Below, piece by piece: positions 28,921 to 41,723 of a stretch of DNA of 64,000 bases (positions are counted from its first letter, which is position 1; each line of letters opens with the position of its first letter). The position numbers were made by a program, and so were the translations under genes. Source of the DNA: Anoxybacteroides voinovskiense (lineage in GTDB: Bacteria > Bacillota > Bacilli > Bacillales > Anoxybacillaceae); NCBI RefSeq assembly GCF_014196205.1, contig NZ_JACIDE010000007.1:62001-126000 (forward strand), given 5' to 3'. The notes beneath the pieces are model-generated. The model did not search any database, had not been told where the DNA came from, and saw only the letters and a program-made list of their open reading frames with translations.

Positions 28921-30271
28921 AGGAGCTTAATTTTATATTTTCTACCGAATCGGACAAAACGCGGACAAATTCCCCTTCATTATACGGATAGCCCGCTTTC
29001 GTAATTTTTACTTTCACAAGCTGCCCGACCATCTCTTCCGTCGCCGGGAATTTCACTTTTAAATAGTTATCCGTATACCCGACGTATAACCCGCTATTTG
29101 GCTCTTCTTTGTAAGGTTCTTCTGGAATGACTTCGAGCACATGTCCTTCAAACTGCGACGCGTATTCTTTTGCTAGTTGGTCAGAAAGCGCAATTAGCCG
29201 ATGGACGCGCTCATTTTTCACGTCTTCGTCCACTTGGTCTGGCATTCTCGCCGCTGGCGTGCCTGTTCGTTTGGAATACGGGAAAACGTGCAGTTCAGAA
29301 AAACGTTGGTCGCGAATAAAGTGAAATGTTTCCATAAATTCTTCTTCGGTTTCCCCAGGGAATCCGACGATGACATCTGAAGTGACGGCTAACTCTGGAA
29401 ATACTTCGCGTAAACGCGCCAACCGCTCGGCAAAAAATTCCGTCGTATATTTGCGACGCATCCGCTTCAACACCGTATTCGAGCCGGACTGTAACGGAAT
29501 GTGCAAATGGCGGACGATTTTATCCGATTGTTTCAATACATCGATTACTTCATCCGTAATTTGGCTTGCTTCAATCGAGGAAATGCGAATTCGTTTCAAC
29601 CCGATGACTTGCTCGTCAAGGTCGCGAAGCAGCGCCGCAAAATTATAATCTTTCATATCTTCGCCGTATCCACCCGTATGGATGCCAGTCAACACAATTT
29701 CTTTATAACCCGCATCCACAAGCTGCTGCGCTTGGCGAATGACTTCTTTTGGATCGCGTGAACGCATTAAGCCGCGCGCCCACGGAATGATGCAAAACGT
29801 GCAGAAGTTGTTGCACCCTTCTTGAATTTTTAACGATGCCCGCGTCCGGTCGGTAAATGCCGGCACGTCTAATTCTTCGTATACGCGCGTTTTCATAATG
29901 TTGCCGACGCCGTTAATCGGTTGGCGCTCCCGCTTAAATCGCTCGATATAGTCCAAAATTTTCGCACGGTCTTGCGTTCCGATGACGACGTCCACTCCAG
30001 GAATCGCCATCACTTCCGCCGGCGACGTTTGCGCATAACAACCCGTGACGCAAACGACCGCATCTGGATTTTGCCGGATTGCGCGGCGAATGACTTGACG
30101 GCTTTTTTTGTCCCCAGTATTTGTCACCGTGCACGTATTAATGACGTACACGTCCGCATGGCTTTCAAACTCTTTTCGCTCATATCCTGCTTGCTTAAAC
30201 AGTTGCCAAATCGCTTCTGTTTCGTAATGATTTACTTTACATCCTAACGTATGAAATGCCACTGTTGGCAT
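28919..30271 (-). CDS. mtaB: tRNA t6A37 methylthiotransferase MtaB
   Basis: Radical-SAM enzyme that makes ms2t6A at tRNA position 37. 450 residues: an N-terminal UPF0004 domain with cluster cysteines in TLGCKVNHYE, NTCTVTN and VTGCYAQ; a radical-SAM core with CNNFCTFC (CxxxCxxC); a C-terminal TRAM RNA-binding domain (about 375-440). The ATG at 30271 follows GAGGTGAG. It is B. subtilis YqeV, last of the dnaJ-prmA-rsmE-mtaB run. Confidence 0.96.
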   Translation of the reverse strand: MPTVAFHTLGCKVNHYETEAIWQLFKQAGYERKEFESHADVYVINTCTVTNTGDKKSRQVIRRAIRQNPDAVVCVTGCYAQTSPAEVMAIPGVDVVIGTQDRAKILDYIERFKRERQPINGVGNIMKTRVYEELDVPAFTDRTRASLKIQEGCNNFCTFCIIPWARGLMRSRDPKEVIRQAQQLVDAGYKEIVLTGIHTGGYGEDMKDYNFAALLRDLDEQVIGLKRIRISSIEASQITDEVIDVLKQSDKIVRHLHIPLQSGSNTVLKRMRRKYTTEFFAERLARLREVFPELAVTSDVIVGFPGETEEEFMETFHFIRDQRFSELHVFPYSKRTGTPAARMPDQVDEDVKNERVHRLIALSDQLAKEYASQFEGHVLEVIPEEPYKEEPNSGLYVGYTDNYLKVKFPATEEMVGQLVKVKITKAGYPYNEGEFVRVLSDSVENIKLSS

Positions 30272-30281
30272 TGTTCTCACC

Positions 30282-31034
30282 TCACTTTAATTCCCACTCA
30301 TACGATGCCGCTGCCAATACGTAAAGCGGAGCTGTTTCCGTGCGCAAAATGCGCGGACCAAGCCCGCACGCCAAAAAGCCGTGGCTTCGAAACAACTCCA
30401 TTTCTTGCCCAGCGAAACCGCCTTCCGGGCCAAACACGACAATAAGCGACTGCCCTTGCTTCATTTGCTGAAGCACCGTTTTTAGCGCAGCCGCTTCGCC
30501 GTTTTTCGCCTCTTCTTCATACGCCACGAGCCGGTAGTCGCACGTTTTGGCAAACTCAACGAGCTCGCGAATCGTCATCGGGGCATATACATGCGGTACG
30601 TTCGCTCGATGCGCTTGCTCTGCCGCTTCTTTCGCGATTTTTTGCCAACGCTCAAGCTTTTTTTCCGCTTTTTTTTCTTCCCATTTCACGACAGAACGAG
30701 CGGCTAAAAACGGAATAAACGCAAAAGCGCCCAGCTCCGTTCCTTTTTGAATGACGAGCTCCAATTTATCCGCTTTCGGTAGACCGTGAGCAATGTAAAT
30801 CTGCGCCGGCAATTCTGTTCGCTCTTCTTTCCATTCTATAACACGAGCGATGACGCTCTCATTGGTAATTTGTTCAATTTCACACAAAGCAGACAAGCCA
30901 TTTCCATTGCTGCAAATCACTTCGTCCCCTTCACTCATCCGCATCACGCGAACGATATGGTGATAATCGTCCCCAGTGATGACGATTTGCTCATGGTTGT
31001 TGATCTGGTCACTTGACACAAAATACCGTTGCAA
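30282..31034 (-). CDS. rsmE: 16S rRNA m3U1498 methyltransferase RsmE
   Basis: 250-residue SPOUT-class methyltransferase: N-terminal PUA-like domain (HHIVRVMRMSEGDEVICSNG) and a C-terminal trefoil-knot domain with VFGPEGGFAGQEMELF and CGLGPRILRTETAPL. Modifies U1498 of 16S rRNA in 30S subunits. Sits 15 bases after prmA. Confidence 0.95.
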   Translation of the reverse strand: MQRYFVSSDQINNHEQIVITGDDYHHIVRVMRMSEGDEVICSNGNGLSALCEIEQITNESVIARVIEWKEERTELPAQIYIAHGLPKADKLELVIQKGTELGAFAFIPFLAARSVVKWEEKKAEKKLERWQKIAKEAAEQAHRANVPHVYAPMTIRELVEFAKTCDYRLVAYEEEAKNGEAAALKTVLQQMKQGQSLIVVFGPEGGFAGQEMELFRSHGFLACGLGPRILRTETAPLYVLAAASYEWELK

Positions 31035-31049
31035 AATGACACCTTCTTT

Positions 31050-31988
31050 TCACGCTTTTCTTGCGATAAATGCGACCCAATCTTCCATCGTCAACGTTTC
31101 TTCAATCGTAAACCCTGCGTTTACAAGCCCGTCTTTTACTTCTTGTTTTTTCGCTTGAATAATTCCAGACGTGATGAAATACCCGTTCGGCTCTAGCAAA
31201 CGATACGCATCATCGACAAAGCGCAAAATAATTTCGGCTAAAATATTAGCGACAATGACGTTTGCCGTTTGCTCGATATGATCAAGTAAATTATTTTGCA
31301 TCACCGTCACGACATGGTGCACTTTATTTAGCTTGACATTTAATTTCGCGCTATCGACGGCAACCGGATCTAGATCGAGCGCTCGCACACATTTCGCCCC
31401 AAGCATCGCCGCGGCAATGCTTAAAATGCCAGACCCGGTGCCGACATCGATGACCGTATCCCCCGGTTGCACACACTTTTCAAGCGCTTGAATGCACATG
31501 ACCGTCGTCGGATGCGTCCCTGTTCCAAACGCCATTCCAGGGTCTAATTCAATAATTAATTCATCGGTCGATACGCGTTCATACGTTTCCCACGTTGGTA
31601 CGATCGTAAATCGCTCTGAAATTTTCACCGGATTATAATATTTTTTCCAAGCAGTGGCCCATTCTTCTTCGTTCACTTCGCTAATCGTCACTTTATTTCG
31701 TCCGACGTCGATGTTGTAAAGCATTAAGTTGTTAATCGCTTCTTTAATTGCCTCGACCGTTTCCCCTAAAAAGCTATTCACTGGCAAATACGCTTTTATC
31801 ACGACCCCTTCTTCCGGATAGTCGTCCGGATTCAACTCGTAAATTTCGCCAAATTGCGTATCGCGTTCTTTCGTTAAATCGAACGGATCTTCAATGACGA
31901 CGCCGCCAGCACCTGCTTCGTGCAAAATGTTCGAAATCGCCTCAACCGCTTCATGTGTCGTATGGATGCTAATTTCTGACCATTTCAT
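31050..31988 (-). CDS. prmA: Ribosomal protein L11 methyltransferase PrmA
   Basis: 312-residue SAM methyltransferase acting on L11. The catalytic domain has [19 protein letters not shown] (motif I) and [12 protein letters not shown]; the N-terminal part is the L11-recognition domain. It overlaps dnaJ by 4 bases, so the two are probably translationally coupled. Confidence 0.96.
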   Translation of the reverse strand: MKWSEISIHTTHEAVEAISNILHEAGAGGVVIEDPFDLTKERDTQFGEIYELNPDDYPEEGVVIKAYLPVNSFLGETVEAIKEAINNLMLYNIDVGRNKVTISEVNEEEWATAWKKYYNPVKISERFTIVPTWETYERVSTDELIIELDPGMAFGTGTHPTTVMCIQALEKCVQPGDTVIDVGTGSGILSIAAAMLGAKCVRALDLDPVAVDSAKLNVKLNKVHHVVTVMQNNLLDHIEQTANVIVANILAEIILRFVDDAYRLLEPNGYFITSGIIQAKKQEVKDGLVNAGFTIEETLTMEDWVAFIARKA

Positions 31989-33127
31989 AAATGTTCCCCT
32001 TTAAACGCTTTTTTTACTTTTTCAAAAAAGCTGTCTTGCGTTTGATGCATTTGGTGTCCGCCTAATTGATCAAATTCTCGCAACAGTTGCTTTTGTTTTT
32101 CCGTCAGTTTCGTTGGCGTAACGACGCGAACGATGACATGCTGGTCGCCGTTTCCGTAACCGCGGACGTTCGGCACCCCTTTTCCTTTGAGGCGGAATTT
32201 CGTGCCTGTTTGCGTCCCTGCTGGAATTTTCAGCTTCACTTTTCCATGCAATGTCGGCACTTCTAATTCGTCACCGAGCGCTGCTTGGGCGAACGTCAAC
32301 GGCATTTCGCAATAAATGTCGTCGCCATCGCGCTCGAAAAATTCGTGCGGTTCGACGTGGAACACGATATATAAATCGCCTGATGGTCCGCCGTTTACTC
32401 CCGGTTCTCCTTGACCGGCTACGCGCAATTGCTGGCCGTCATCAATTCCGGCTGGAATTTTGACGTGAATTTTCTTCCGCTTTTTCACGCGCCCCTTTCC
32501 GCCGCACGTCGTACATTTTTCTTTAATGAATTGCCCTGTCCCACCGCAATAATGGCACGCTCTTCGGTTAACGATTCGGCCAAACGGCGTCACTTGTTCG
32601 ACGCTTATTTGCCCTGTCCCGTGGCAATGTGCGCACGTTTCTTTTTTCGTGCCTGGTTTTGCGCCAGAGCCGTGGCATGTGTCGCACGTTTCTTCGCGCG
32701 GAATTTCGATGTCCGTCTCTTTTCCGAACGCCGCTTCTTCAAACGTCAGCGTCATCGTATATTGCAAATCTGCGCCCGCACGTGGGGCGTTCGGGTCACG
32801 ACGTCTTCCGCCGCCAAAAAAGGACGTGAAAATATCTTCAAAACCGCCAAATCCGCTAAAGCCGCCAAAATCAAAATCGTCGCTGCGGAACCCGCCAAAC
32901 CCTTGGTTCGGGTCAGCATGACCAAATTGGTCGTAGTGTGCCCGTTTTTGGTCATCGCTTAATACTTCGTACGCTTCTTTAATTTCTTTAAACTTCTCTT
33001 CCGCTCCCGGCTCTTTATTGACGTCCGGATGGTATTGCTTCGACAGTTTTCGATATGCTTTTTTAATTTCATCTTTTGTCGCGTTTTTGCTTACTCCGAG
33101 AATTTCATAATAATCTCGTTTCGTCAT
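31985..33127 (-). CDS. dnaJ: Chaperone DnaJ
   Basis: Hsp40 co-chaperone that stimulates DnaK ATPase. 380 residues: J domain with YHPDVN (HPD catalytic loop), a Gly/Phe-rich linker ([14 protein letters not shown]), four CxxCxGxG zinc repeats ([32 protein letters not shown]; about 147-205) and the C-terminal substrate-binding domain. ATG at 33127 ([11 protein letters not shown]); the preceding codon is also ATG. Separated from dnaK by a hairpin. Confidence 0.98.
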   Translation of the reverse strand: MTKRDYYEILGVSKNATKDEIKKAYRKLSKQYHPDVNKEPGAEEKFKEIKEAYEVLSDDQKRAHYDQFGHADPNQGFGGFRSDDFDFGGFSGFGGFEDIFTSFFGGGRRRDPNAPRAGADLQYTMTLTFEEAAFGKETDIEIPREETCDTCHGSGAKPGTKKETCAHCHGTGQISVEQVTPFGRIVNRRACHYCGGTGQFIKEKCTTCGGKGRVKKRKKIHVKIPAGIDDGQQLRVAGQGEPGVNGGPSGDLYIVFHVEPHEFFERDGDDIYCEMPLTFAQAALGDELEVPTLHGKVKLKIPAGTQTGTKFRLKGKGVPNVRGYGNGDQHVIVRVVTPTKLTEKQKQLLREFDQLGGHQMHQTQDSFFEKVKKAFKGEHL

Positions 33128-33200
33128 CATCACCCACTCCCGATTCACTCACATAAAATTAATTGTACCATTCGCTTCTTGGCATATGCAATAGAAATGA

Positions 33201-33238
33201 AAAAGTCAAAGCCAAGGCAGGCCTGACTTTGACTTTTT
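33201..33238 (-). terminator. Hairpin terminator between dnaK and dnaJ
   Basis: A 10-base perfect stem, AAAGTCAAAG (from 33202) and CTTTGACTTT, followed on the minus strand by TTTTTC. It would limit dnaJ expression relative to dnaK unless read-through occurs. Confidence 0.75.
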
Positions 33239-33243
33239 CGTGT

Positions 33244-35663
<2,420 letters not shown>

Positions 35664-35758
35664 CGCCCTCACCTCCCTTAACGTCATCAAATATGTATGT
35701 TCACAAGGAAAGGATGGGGTGTCAAGCACCGACCATCCATTATCCAATATGACCAATG

Positions 35759-36793
35759 CTAGTCGTTTTGATACCAGTCTGTCAGCACCGTCGATAAATC
35801 GGAAGCGACACGGTTTAAAATCGTAATGACGCGGGAATATTCCATGCGTGTTGGACCGAGCACTGCAATCGTTCCTAAAGGTTCTTCGCCAATGGAGTAC
35901 GTTGCCGTAATTAAGCTGCAGTTTTCCATTCCACTCAACTGGTTTTCGCGTCCGATTGTTATTTGAATCCCTTTTTGCCGATGTTTGCGCAACAAACGGT
36001 AAAAGTCTTTTTCTTGTTCGATCATCGCCATTAACGAGCGAATTTTTTGAATATCGCTAAATTCTGGTTGGCTGAGCATGTTCGTTTTTCCGGCGAAAAA
36101 CATTTTCTCTTCTTGCGGAATGTCAAGTGTCTCACCGATCGTTTTGAGCATGCTGTCATAGCTATAAATATGCATGCGCAACACGTTCGCTACTTCTTTG
36201 TAAATTTTGTCTTTTAAATCAATCAGTGGAACACCGACAAGTCGTTCGTTTAAAATGTTCACCATTTTTTCTAAATCAGAAGCGTTCACCGCTGCCGGAA
36301 TGGTAATGACGCGGTTTTCGACATGCCCTGTATCCGTGACGATAATCGCTACCGCCGTTTCTTTATTTAGCGGGATAATTTGCAGCCGCTTTAACTTATT
36401 TTCTTTCACAGCTGGACCGAGAACAATGGACGTATAGCTCGTTAAATCCGATAAAATTTGCGCTGATTTTTGCACTAATTTTTCCAATTCGTAAATTCGC
36501 TCGGCAAAAATCGATTTAATTTTGTTCATGTCTTCTTGTGTCAGCCGCTGTGGCGATAATAGATGATCGACATAATAACGATAGCCTTTTTCCGATGGCA
36601 CCCTTCCAGAGGAAATGTGCGTTTTTTCAATATACCCTAACTCTTCTAAGTCTGCCATCTCATTCCGAATCGTCGCAGAGCTAAACGTAATTTTCTCTTT
36701 TTTAGCCAACGTTCGAGAGCCGACGGGCTGACCGTAACGGATAAAATCATCAATAATGACTTGTAAAATGAGCAATTGGCGATCAGTTAACAA
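35759..36793 (-). CDS. hrcA: Heat-shock repressor HrcA
   Basis: 344-residue repressor of class I heat-shock genes, folded with help of GroEL. N-terminal winged helix ([20 protein letters not shown] as recognition region) and a GAF-like C-terminal domain. TTG start at 36793 after GAGGTGATG. It binds the CIRCE operator directly upstream, so the operon is autoregulated. Confidence 0.97.
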   Translation of the reverse strand: MLTDRQLLILQVIIDDFIRYGQPVGSRTLAKKEKITFSSATIRNEMADLEELGYIEKTHISSGRVPSEKGYRYYVDHLLSPQRLTQEDMNKIKSIFAERIYELEKLVQKSAQILSDLTSYTSIVLGPAVKENKLKRLQIIPLNKETAVAIIVTDTGHVENRVITIPAAVNASDLEKMVNILNERLVGVPLIDLKDKIYKEVANVLRMHIYSYDSMLKTIGETLDIPQEEKMFFAGKTNMLSQPEFSDIQKIRSLMAMIEQEKDFYRLLRKHRQKGIQITIGRENQLSGMENCSLITATYSIGEEPLGTIAVLGPTRMEYSRVITILNRVASDLSTVLTDWYQND

Positions 36794-36808
36794 CGATCAT
36801 CACCTCTG

Positions 36809-36835
36809 TTAGCACTCAGGTTGTTCGAGTGCTAA
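36809..36835 (-). promoter_or_regulatory. CIRCE operator of hrcA
   Basis: TTAGCACTC, 9 bases, GAGTGCTAA: a perfect match to the CIRCE consensus, between the -10 element and the hrcA start. HrcA bound here represses hrcA-grpE-dnaK. Confidence 0.97.
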
Positions 36836-36845
36836 ATCTATTATT

Positions 36846-36874
36846 AAAGTATCAAATTCGGTCGCTTCTGTCAA
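36846..36874 (-). promoter_or_regulatory. Sigma-A promoter of the dnaK operon
   Basis: On the minus strand TTGACA (36869-36874, perfect), a 17-base spacer and TACTTT (36846-36851). The -35 directly abuts the hemW stop codon at 36875. Confidence 0.88.
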
Positions 36875-38017
36875 TTAGCTGACATGAAGAAACGCTTCAA
36901 ATACAACATTGCCAAGCAGCTTGCCGCGGTGAGTAAGGCGAAGATGCGTTTCCGTTTCTTCCAGTAGCCCGTTTGCTGTTTGTTCGGCAATGACATCGCC
37001 GAATACGTCGTTCAGCGAACGATGAAACTTTTCGTAAAACCGTTGTTTCGATACTCCTTCTATTTTCCGAAGCCCTAAAAACATTTCTTCTTCCATTCGT
37101 TCGCGCTCATTCACTTCATGCTGTTCGACGTACGGCAGCTTCCCTTTTTCGATGTGCTCAATATATTTTTTCACCGGTCCAATGTTGACGTTGCGTATGC
37201 CGTTCATATAGCTATGGGCGCCAGCGCCAATGCCATAGTAATACTCATTGTTCCAATACGTTAAATTATGCCTGCTTTCGAATCCAGCACGAGCGTAGTT
37301 ACTTAGCTCATATTGAACGTATCCGTGTTGTTGCATTTGTTTCATCGTCTCTTCGTACATTTCCGCTTCTTCGTCTTGTGATGGCAAAAAAAGCTTTCCT
37401 TTTCGCATCAAGTTATAAAACACTGTTTTTGGCTCGATAATTAAGGAATAGGCGGAGATGTGCGGAACATCAAGCGAGAACGCCACCGCTAAATCCTTTC
37501 GGAATTGTTCAAGCGTTTGCCCTGGCAGTCCATAGATTAAGTCGATGCTAATATTCGTAAAACCAACCGCTTTTGCTGTTTCGACCGCCTGCCATACGTC
37601 GCGTGTTTGATGGGTGCGGCCGATTTGGCGTAATAGCGTGTCGTCGAACGTTTGCACCCCGATGCTTAATCGGTTGACGCCCGCATCTTTTAAAAGCTGC
37701 AATTTTTCGCGCGATAGTTCGTTCGGATTCGCTTCTACCGTAAATTCTACGTGATCGACAGCGAACGGAAGAGAGCGATGAATGCTTGTGAACAAAAAAT
37801 CGAGTTGTTCGATCGTCAACGCGGTTGGCGTGCCGCCGCCAATAAAAATCGTCTGCAACCGCTCCGTCGGAAACTGTGCAACCGTTTCTTTCATTTCTTG
37901 TTCCATCGCCTGCAAATATTCTGCTACCGGCTGTCCTTTGACAAACACTTTATTAAAATCGCAATAATGGCAAATGTGCGTACAAAACGGAATGTGCAAA
38001 TACGCTGCCTGAATCAC
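36875..38017 (-). CDS. hemW: HemN-like radical-SAM haem chaperone HemW
   Basis: 380-residue radical-SAM protein with CTHICHYCDF near the N-terminus, the HemW-type CxxxCxxC with the extra aromatic-Cys pattern; IGGGTPTAL follows. HemW binds and hands over haem rather than oxidising coproporphyrinogen, although it is often annotated as HemN. GTG start at 38017 after AAAGGAG. Transcribed after lepA, as in B. subtilis. Confidence 0.94.
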   Translation of the reverse strand: MIQAAYLHIPFCTHICHYCDFNKVFVKGQPVAEYLQAMEQEMKETVAQFPTERLQTIFIGGGTPTALTIEQLDFLFTSIHRSLPFAVDHVEFTVEANPNELSREKLQLLKDAGVNRLSIGVQTFDDTLLRQIGRTHQTRDVWQAVETAKAVGFTNISIDLIYGLPGQTLEQFRKDLAVAFSLDVPHISAYSLIIEPKTVFYNLMRKGKLFLPSQDEEAEMYEETMKQMQQHGYVQYELSNYARAGFESRHNLTYWNNEYYYGIGAGAHSYMNGIRNVNIGPVKKYIEHIEKGKLPYVEQHEVNERERMEEEMFLGLRKIEGVSKQRFYEKFHRSLNDVFGDVIAEQTANGLLEETETHLRLTHRGKLLGNVVFEAFLHVS

Positions 38018-38035
38018 TCGTCATCGCTCCTTTAC

Positions 38036-38077
38036 GTAAAAAACAAGGCTATCCCATCCGATGAGACAGCCTTTGTT
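38036..38077 (-). terminator. Terminator of lepA
   Basis: Minus strand AAGGCT.TCTCATC pairs with GAT.GCCTT and is followed by TTTTTT, between lepA and the hemW start. hemW may be expressed by read-through. Confidence 0.75.
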
Positions 38078-38080
38078 TCC

Positions 38081-39907
38081 TTATTTTTTATCATCCATTT
38101 TCAATACGGCCATGAACGCTTCTTGCGGAACTTCGACGGAACCGACTTGCTTCATCCGCTTTTTCCCTTCTTTTTGCTTTTCTAACAGCTTCCGTTTCCG
38201 CGATACGTCCCCGCCGTAACATTTCGCTAACACGTTTTTCCGCAGCGCTTTAATTGTCGACCGAGCGACAATTTTATTGCCAATGGCTGCTTGTACCGGC
38301 ACCTCGAATTGTTGGCGCGGGATTAAGTCTTTCAGCTTTTCAACAATCACTTTTCCACGCTCATATGCCGAATCGCGATGCACAATGAACGAAAGGGCGT
38401 CAACTTTTTCGCCATTTAAAAGAATGTCCATTTTGACAAGTTTCGACGGCTTATATCCAATAAGTTCGTAGTCGAAAGAGGCATAGCCTTTTGTGCTTGA
38501 TTTTAAAATATCAAAGAAATCGTACACAATTTCCGAAAGCGGAATTTCATAAATTAACATGACCCGCTTTTCGTCTAAATATTGCATATCGACAAAAATA
38601 CCGCGTTTGCCTTGGCATAATTCCATCACTGCCCCGACGTAATCGTTCGGCACCATGACCGTTGCTTTGACGTACGGCTCTTCGACACGGTCAATTTTTT
38701 GCGGATCCGGCATGTTGGACGGGTTATCGACTTGCAGCTCTGTTCCGTCCGTTAAATATACTTTATACACAACGCTTGGCGCCGTTGTAATTAAGTCAAT
38801 GTTAAATTCGCGTTCGATGCGCTCTTGAATAATTTCCATATGCAATAGCCCTAAAAAGCCGCAGCGGAAACCAAAGCCGAGCGCTTGCGACGTTTCTGGT
38901 TCAAATTGCAGCGCTGCATCATTTAGCTGCAGTTTTTCCAACGCCTCGCGCAAATCGTTGTATTTGGCTGTATCAATCGGATACATCCCACAAAACACCA
39001 TCGGATTTAAGCGACGATATCCTGGAAGTGGTTCAGCCGCAGGCCGCTTCGCATCGGTAATCGTATCCCCGACGCGCGTATCGCTAACGTTTTTAATCGA
39101 CGCGGTCAAATAACCAACGTCCCCGACTGTCAGTTCATCAACTACTTTTGCTTTTGGGGTAAAGACGCCGACTTCGACAACTTCAAACTCTTTTCCGGTC
39201 GACATCATTTTAATTTTTTGTCCTGGCTTTACCGTTCCTTCGACGACGCGGATGTAAGCAACGACCCCGCGGTATGAGTCGTAGAGCGAGTCGAAAATAA
39301 GCGCTTTTAGCGGCGCGTCTGGGTCGCCAGTTGGCGCTGGTATTTTTTCGACGATTTGCTCTAAAATTTCGTCGATACCAATCCCCGCCTTGGCCGAAGC
39401 TAATACCGCCTCCGAAGCGTCAAGTCCGATGACGTCTTCAATTTCTTGGCGGACGCGCTCTGGCTCTGCGCTTGGGAGGTCGATTTTATTAATGACCGGC
39501 AAAATTTCTAAGTTATTATCGAGCGCTAAATAGACGTTTGCCAACGTTTGCGCTTCAATTCCTTGCGCCGCATCGACAACGAGAATGGCACCTTCACAAG
39601 CGGCTAAGCTTCTCGATACTTCATACGTAAAATCGACGTGTCCTGGCGTGTCGATCAAATGGAAAATATAGTCTTCTCCGTTTTTTGCTTTATAGGTTAG
39701 CTGAACGGCATTTAATTTAATCGTAATGCCGCGCTCCCGCTCGAGCTCCATCGAGTCAAGCAATTGATCTTTCATTTCCCGCTCAGAAATCGCCCCTGTG
39801 CGTTCAAGAATGCGGTCAGCTAACGTCGACTTGCCGTGGTCAATATGCGCGATAATCGAAAAGTTGCGGATTTTCTCTCTTCGTTTTAGTCTTTCTTCAC
39901 GATTCAT
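38081..39907 (-). CDS. lepA: Elongation factor 4 (LepA)
   Basis: Ribosome-associated translational GTPase, 608 residues. G1 AHIDHGKST, switch region RERGITIK, G3 DTPGHVDF, G4 NKIDL; then domains II, III, V and the LepA-specific C-terminal domain (from about 490, with [19 protein letters not shown]). It acts on stalled or mispositioned ribosomes and in 30S biogenesis. Confidence 0.98.
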   Translation of the reverse strand: MNREERLKRREKIRNFSIIAHIDHGKSTLADRILERTGAISEREMKDQLLDSMELERERGITIKLNAVQLTYKAKNGEDYIFHLIDTPGHVDFTYEVSRSLAACEGAILVVDAAQGIEAQTLANVYLALDNNLEILPVINKIDLPSAEPERVRQEIEDVIGLDASEAVLASAKAGIGIDEILEQIVEKIPAPTGDPDAPLKALIFDSLYDSYRGVVAYIRVVEGTVKPGQKIKMMSTGKEFEVVEVGVFTPKAKVVDELTVGDVGYLTASIKNVSDTRVGDTITDAKRPAAEPLPGYRRLNPMVFCGMYPIDTAKYNDLREALEKLQLNDAALQFEPETSQALGFGFRCGFLGLLHMEIIQERIEREFNIDLITTAPSVVYKVYLTDGTELQVDNPSNMPDPQKIDRVEEPYVKATVMVPNDYVGAVMELCQGKRGIFVDMQYLDEKRVMLIYEIPLSEIVYDFFDILKSSTKGYASFDYELIGYKPSKLVKMDILLNGEKVDALSFIVHRDSAYERGKVIVEKLKDLIPRQQFEVPVQAAIGNKIVARSTIKALRKNVLAKCYGGDVSRKRKLLEKQKEGKKRMKQVGSVEVPQEAFMAVLKMDDKK

Positions 39908-39982
39908 TTAGTTCACTCCTACCGTTTCCGAAACTACACTAGCTTTGATTATAGCAACACCACCGGCAATATTCAACGTATA

Positions 39983-40048
39983 AAAAAAGCCGGATTCCCG
40001 ACTTTATCATTTTCCAAAAAAAAATCCCCCTCTACGATTAGTGGGGAA
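39983..40048 (-). terminator. Two hairpin terminators after yqxA
   Basis: Minus strand first hairpin: TTCCCC and GGGGGAT followed by nine T residues (plus 40012-40048). Second: GTCGG-GAAT-CCGGC followed by TTTTTTTA (plus 39983-40003). They separate the spore operon from lepA. Confidence 0.75.
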
Positions 40049-40384
40049 TCAATCGATGAATTTGCCAAGCAGCGAAAGCAGCTTAGCGGCTGCTAGATGA
40101 ACCGCTTCCGCCAATCGCTTTCCAAGCTCTGAGAACATGTTAAACATTTTCCATTGTTCTAACTTTTTTGCTTTCTCGTCCACCGTTTCGGCCGTCATTT
40201 TGTTTCCTAGTACCGTTGCCTCGACTGCTCCTTCTTCGTTTTTCTTCACAGCAACTACCGATTGGAACGAGGGGTCGTGATATCCTTTCATTTTTAAAAG
40301 CCCTTCGTTCGCTTGCTGCATGCCAAGCAGCACACCGAAAAAAAGGATGACGACAGCGGCAAAAAACTGTATCGTAAACTTCAT
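40049..40384 (-). CDS. yqxA: YqxA protein (DUF3679)
   Basis: 111 residues: one N-terminal membrane helix (IQFFAAVVILFFGVLLGMQQA) and an extracytoplasmic stretch rich in Lys/Glu/Ala, ending in a hydrophobic helix. Matches B. subtilis yqxA, directly downstream of spoIIP. Function unknown; the context suggests a sporulation-time role. Confidence 0.85.
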   Translation of the reverse strand: MKFTIQFFAAVVILFFGVLLGMQQANEGLLKMKGYHDPSFQSVVAVKKNEEGAVEATVLGNKMTAETVDEKAKKLEQWKMFNMFSELGKRLAEAVHLAAAKLLSLLGKFID

Positions 40385-40448
40385 CTCTACCCTCCGATGT
40401 CAATATATCAACGTTTTTCCCACCTTATGGGCGCCAAAACTACACTCA

Positions 40449-41645
40449 TTATTTCTTTTGCGCTGGAGCTGGCGCTTGTACTTTTTCTGCTTGCCAATAA
40501 TACTCGCTGAACACATCCGCAACCGCAGCCGCCGTGCGGAACAGCTCTTCAAACGTATTGTCCACTCCGCCAAACTCAATTAATATGGCATTCCCTGATA
40601 AATCTTGGTTGAACTTCCCGTTTGTTTCGGCCCCTTTTTTCTCGATTACTCCTCGGCTTAGTCCTGGGTATTTTTTTTGCAACAATTGATGGAGATTCGT
40701 CGCGACTTGCAGGTTTTTTTCATAATTTGGATTTTCCCCGCCGATAATAAACACGACACGCGCGTAATCCGTTCCGTTAATCGTTACAGTCGTATATTTT
40801 CGCGGACGCGAATCACGATGAATGTCGATGAAATATTGTAAATCGCGGGTTTGTTTCATCGCTTCCATCACGACTTCTCGCGACATATCGTACGATTGAT
40901 AATACTTCATCCCCTTTTTCGATAATTCCGCTTGGATATCTATTGGACTTTCTTCTGCGCCAATTCCCCGCTTTTCTAGTTCTTCCGCCAACCGCTCTCC
41001 TACTTTTGTTACGTTTACCGTCCGATGAAAAGCTAAATCAGGGTCAGTGACTCCTTTTAGCGCAGGCAAATATGATTCGTACGTATGCGTGTGATAAATG
41101 TACACCACTTTTTTTCCACCGGTCGTCATCGTTGGCGGCGGCACTGGCTTTTCATCTTGCACTTCATCCGCTTTTTCTAAATTGTCCAACGAGGCTTCTC
41201 GCTCGGCTAGCATCACTTCAAGCGGTGGCGCAGATTCGTATGGCATGTTCGTATAATCCGTTCCTTCTCCGGCAACCACAATTTTACTATCATATAAGGC
41301 AAAGCCGGGCAATTCCTTCCCGAGAAAGCTGCGCGGGTCGTTTAAGTTCACGCTCGTAATCGTCCGAAATAATATAGAGGAATAGCTAATGTGTTGTCGT
41401 TCTTTCGGCAAATTTTGTGAAAAATAGTGGTTTTCAAAGCTAAGCAAATGAACGAACGTCTCCTCAGGAAAATGGTTTACGACATTGTTGACGGATGACG
41501 AGGAGAAACGATATTCAGGCTTTAAAGATGTCAACACCCCAATAAGCGTGAACATCATCATCCAGCCTAAAACAGCGATGATGGCTATTTTTTTTATGCT
41601 TGTCCCATGAACGGTTACGAACGGTCGAGAGCGGATCCGATTCAT
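40449..41645 (-). CDS. spoIIP: Stage II sporulation protein P
   Basis: 398-residue peptidoglycan amidase/endopeptidase of the DMP (SpoIID-IIM-IIP) engulfment machine. One N-terminal membrane helix (KIAIIAVLGWMMMFTLIGVL) and a catalytic domain with YIYHTHTYESYLP (metal histidine) and FIDIHRDSRPRK. It lies between gpr and yqxA on the same strand. Confidence 0.96.
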   Translation of the reverse strand: MNRIRSRPFVTVHGTSIKKIAIIAVLGWMMMFTLIGVLTSLKPEYRFSSSSVNNVVNHFPEETFVHLLSFENHYFSQNLPKERQHISYSSILFRTITSVNLNDPRSFLGKELPGFALYDSKIVVAGEGTDYTNMPYESAPPLEVMLAEREASLDNLEKADEVQDEKPVPPPTMTTGGKKVVYIYHTHTYESYLPALKGVTDPDLAFHRTVNVTKVGERLAEELEKRGIGAEESPIDIQAELSKKGMKYYQSYDMSREVVMEAMKQTRDLQYFIDIHRDSRPRKYTTVTINGTDYARVVFIIGGENPNYEKNLQVATNLHQLLQKKYPGLSRGVIEKKGAETNGKFNQDLSGNAILIEFGGVDNTFEELFRTAAAVADVFSEYYWQAEKVQAPAPAQKK

Positions 41646-41723
41646 GTTCTCACCCTTTCTAAGCTTGTCTACTAATTTAACAGTATGGTCAAGCTTAAAA
41701 AGATAGAACCGAATTTTTCCGGA

